Shown in pieces: positions 5,971-6,563 of a stretch of DNA of 6,563 nucleotides. Position 1 is the first letter of the stretch, and each line of letters opens with the position of its first letter. The position numbers and the translations under genes were made by a program. The DNA comes from Chloroflexota bacterium. Its GTDB lineage: Bacteria > Chloroflexota > Anaerolineae > Anaerolineales > UBA11858. The notes under the pieces are model-generated. The model was not told the origin of the DNA, did not search any database, and saw only the letters and a list, made by a program, of their open reading frames with translations. The DNA is taken from contig DOTA01000141.1 of NCBI GenBank assembly GCA_003513015.1, positions 672 through 7,234 of the forward strand. Reading direction: 5' to 3'.

Positions 5971-6563
5971 GGTTTTCTTTTCCCTTCCCGCTGTTGAAAG
6001 ATCACTTCGAGCAAGGCAAAATCAAGTTCGGTATCGACATCCAGGCTGCGCTCAATTGGCATCACATAACCGCGCATATCGCCACTGAAGAGCATGCCTT
6101 CACTGGGGGCCGTGCGACACAAAATAGCATCGACCGCGCCGTTCAGACGGTAGGCGGGGGGTAGCAATTGACGGCGGTAATATTTGCTGATCTCAATTTG
6201 ATCGTCAAAAGGTAACAGGCGATTGCCATCCAGGCGCTGCATCCAGTAAGGATGGTGTTCTACGGGGCAAACCGAGCGCACACTATCAGCCTCGGAGTCG
6301 ACCAGAAGTTTGAGGGCGGCTTCAATATCATCCACGGTGCGCAGCGGAGCGGTGGGGCGCAGCCAGACAACCGCATCGGGTGGATCATTCTCCGGGCCGC
6401 GGAACCACTTATAAGCATGTTCGAACACCGGCAAATCGGGAACGGTATCCCCCGCGAGATCGGCGGGGCGCATAAAGGGCACCTCAGCCCCATAGGTTCG
6501 GGAAATCTCAGCAATTTCAGGATCATCGGTCGAAACGATCACCCGATCCAGGCTGGGGGAGGC
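5967..6563 (-). CDS. neuA: Acylneuraminate / nonulosonate cytidylyltransferase, 5' end cut by the window
   Basis: It uses CTP to activate a nonulosonic acid to its CMP form, the donor for glycosyltransferases. The reading frame is open through base 6563, giving 198 visible residues. A GTG at 6542 could be mistaken for a start, but the codons before it read ASPSLDR, which continues smoothly into VIVSTDDPEIAEI, the conserved strand of this family. The N-terminal CTP-binding signature (A-R-x-G-S-K-R) is therefore outside, with roughly 30 residues missing. Visible landmarks, numbered from the window edge, are STDDPEIA (11-18), RPADLAGD (32-39), LRPTAPLR (68-75), RRQLLPPAYRLNGA (130-143), and ERSLDVDTELDF (171-182), which holds the metal-binding aspartates D175 and D177. 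The ATGA overlap with neuB supports co-translation. Family assignment is secure. Whether the substrate is sialic, legionaminic or another such acid is open. Confidence 0.93.
   Translation of the reverse strand, partial: ASPSLDRVIVSTDDPEIAEISRTYGAEVPFMRPADLAGDTVPDLPVFEHAYKWFRGPENDPPDAVVWLRPTAPLRTVDDIEAALKLLVDSEADSVRSVCPVEHHPYWMQRLDGNRLLPFDDQIEISKYYRRQLLPPAYRLNGAVDAILCRTAPSEGMLFSGDMRGYVMPIERSLDVDTELDFALLEVIFQQREGKRKP

Noticed and set aside
1..6563. tRNA, rRNA, CRISPR arrays, insertion sequences or attachment sites.
   Set aside because: Coding sequence fills nearly the whole window and no cloverleaf, direct-repeat array or transposase motif was seen on either strand.

Overview
All genes in this window read on the minus strand, so transcription runs from the high-numbered end to the low-numbered end. 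It is an almost gap-free stretch of a surface-glycan locus. It carries the late steps of nonulosonic acid (sialic-acid-like nine-carbon sugar) synthesis, followed by sugar-modifying and glycosyltransferase genes. Seven coding sequences are supported, and both outermost ones run off the window. No RNA genes, mobile elements, CRISPR arrays or transposon ends were found.

Layout in transcription order. (1) 6563-5967: CMP-nonulosonate cytidylyltransferase (NeuA family), N-terminus outside the window. (2) 5970-4903: nonulosonate synthase (NeuB family) with a C-terminal SAF domain. (3) 4906-4445: GNAT acetyltransferase. (4) 4442-3582: TIM-barrel sugar isomerase/epimerase-like protein. (5) A 109-base gap (3581-3473), the only real intergenic space, which can fold into two hairpins in the sense RNA. 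(6) 3472-2018: a CBS-domain pair fused to a DegT/DnrJ/EryC1-type PLP aminotransferase. (7) 2027-702: a divergent, probably GT-B-fold, surface-carbohydrate protein. (8) 698-1: a family 2 glycosyltransferase, C-terminus outside the window. Genes 1-4 are joined by two ATGA overlaps and a 2-base gap. Genes 6-8 are joined by a 10-base overlap and a 3-base gap. They look like two translationally coupled blocks separated by the structured leader.

How the genes could work together (inference): the aminotransferase and GNAT would make an acylated amino sugar. NeuB would condense the released sugar with phosphoenolpyruvate to a nonulosonic acid, and NeuA would activate it with CTP. The two glycosyltransferase-like proteins would then build it, or other sugars, into a glycan. 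The sugar-nucleotide dehydratase and the hydrolyzing 2-epimerase expected for legionaminic or pseudaminic acid are not in this window, so the exact sugar cannot be named. NeuB resembles the NeuB/LegI branch more than PseI.

The organism is a bacterium of moderate G+C. An environmental lineage such as Chloroflexota (Anaerolineae) is a guess from general sequence character, held with low confidence.
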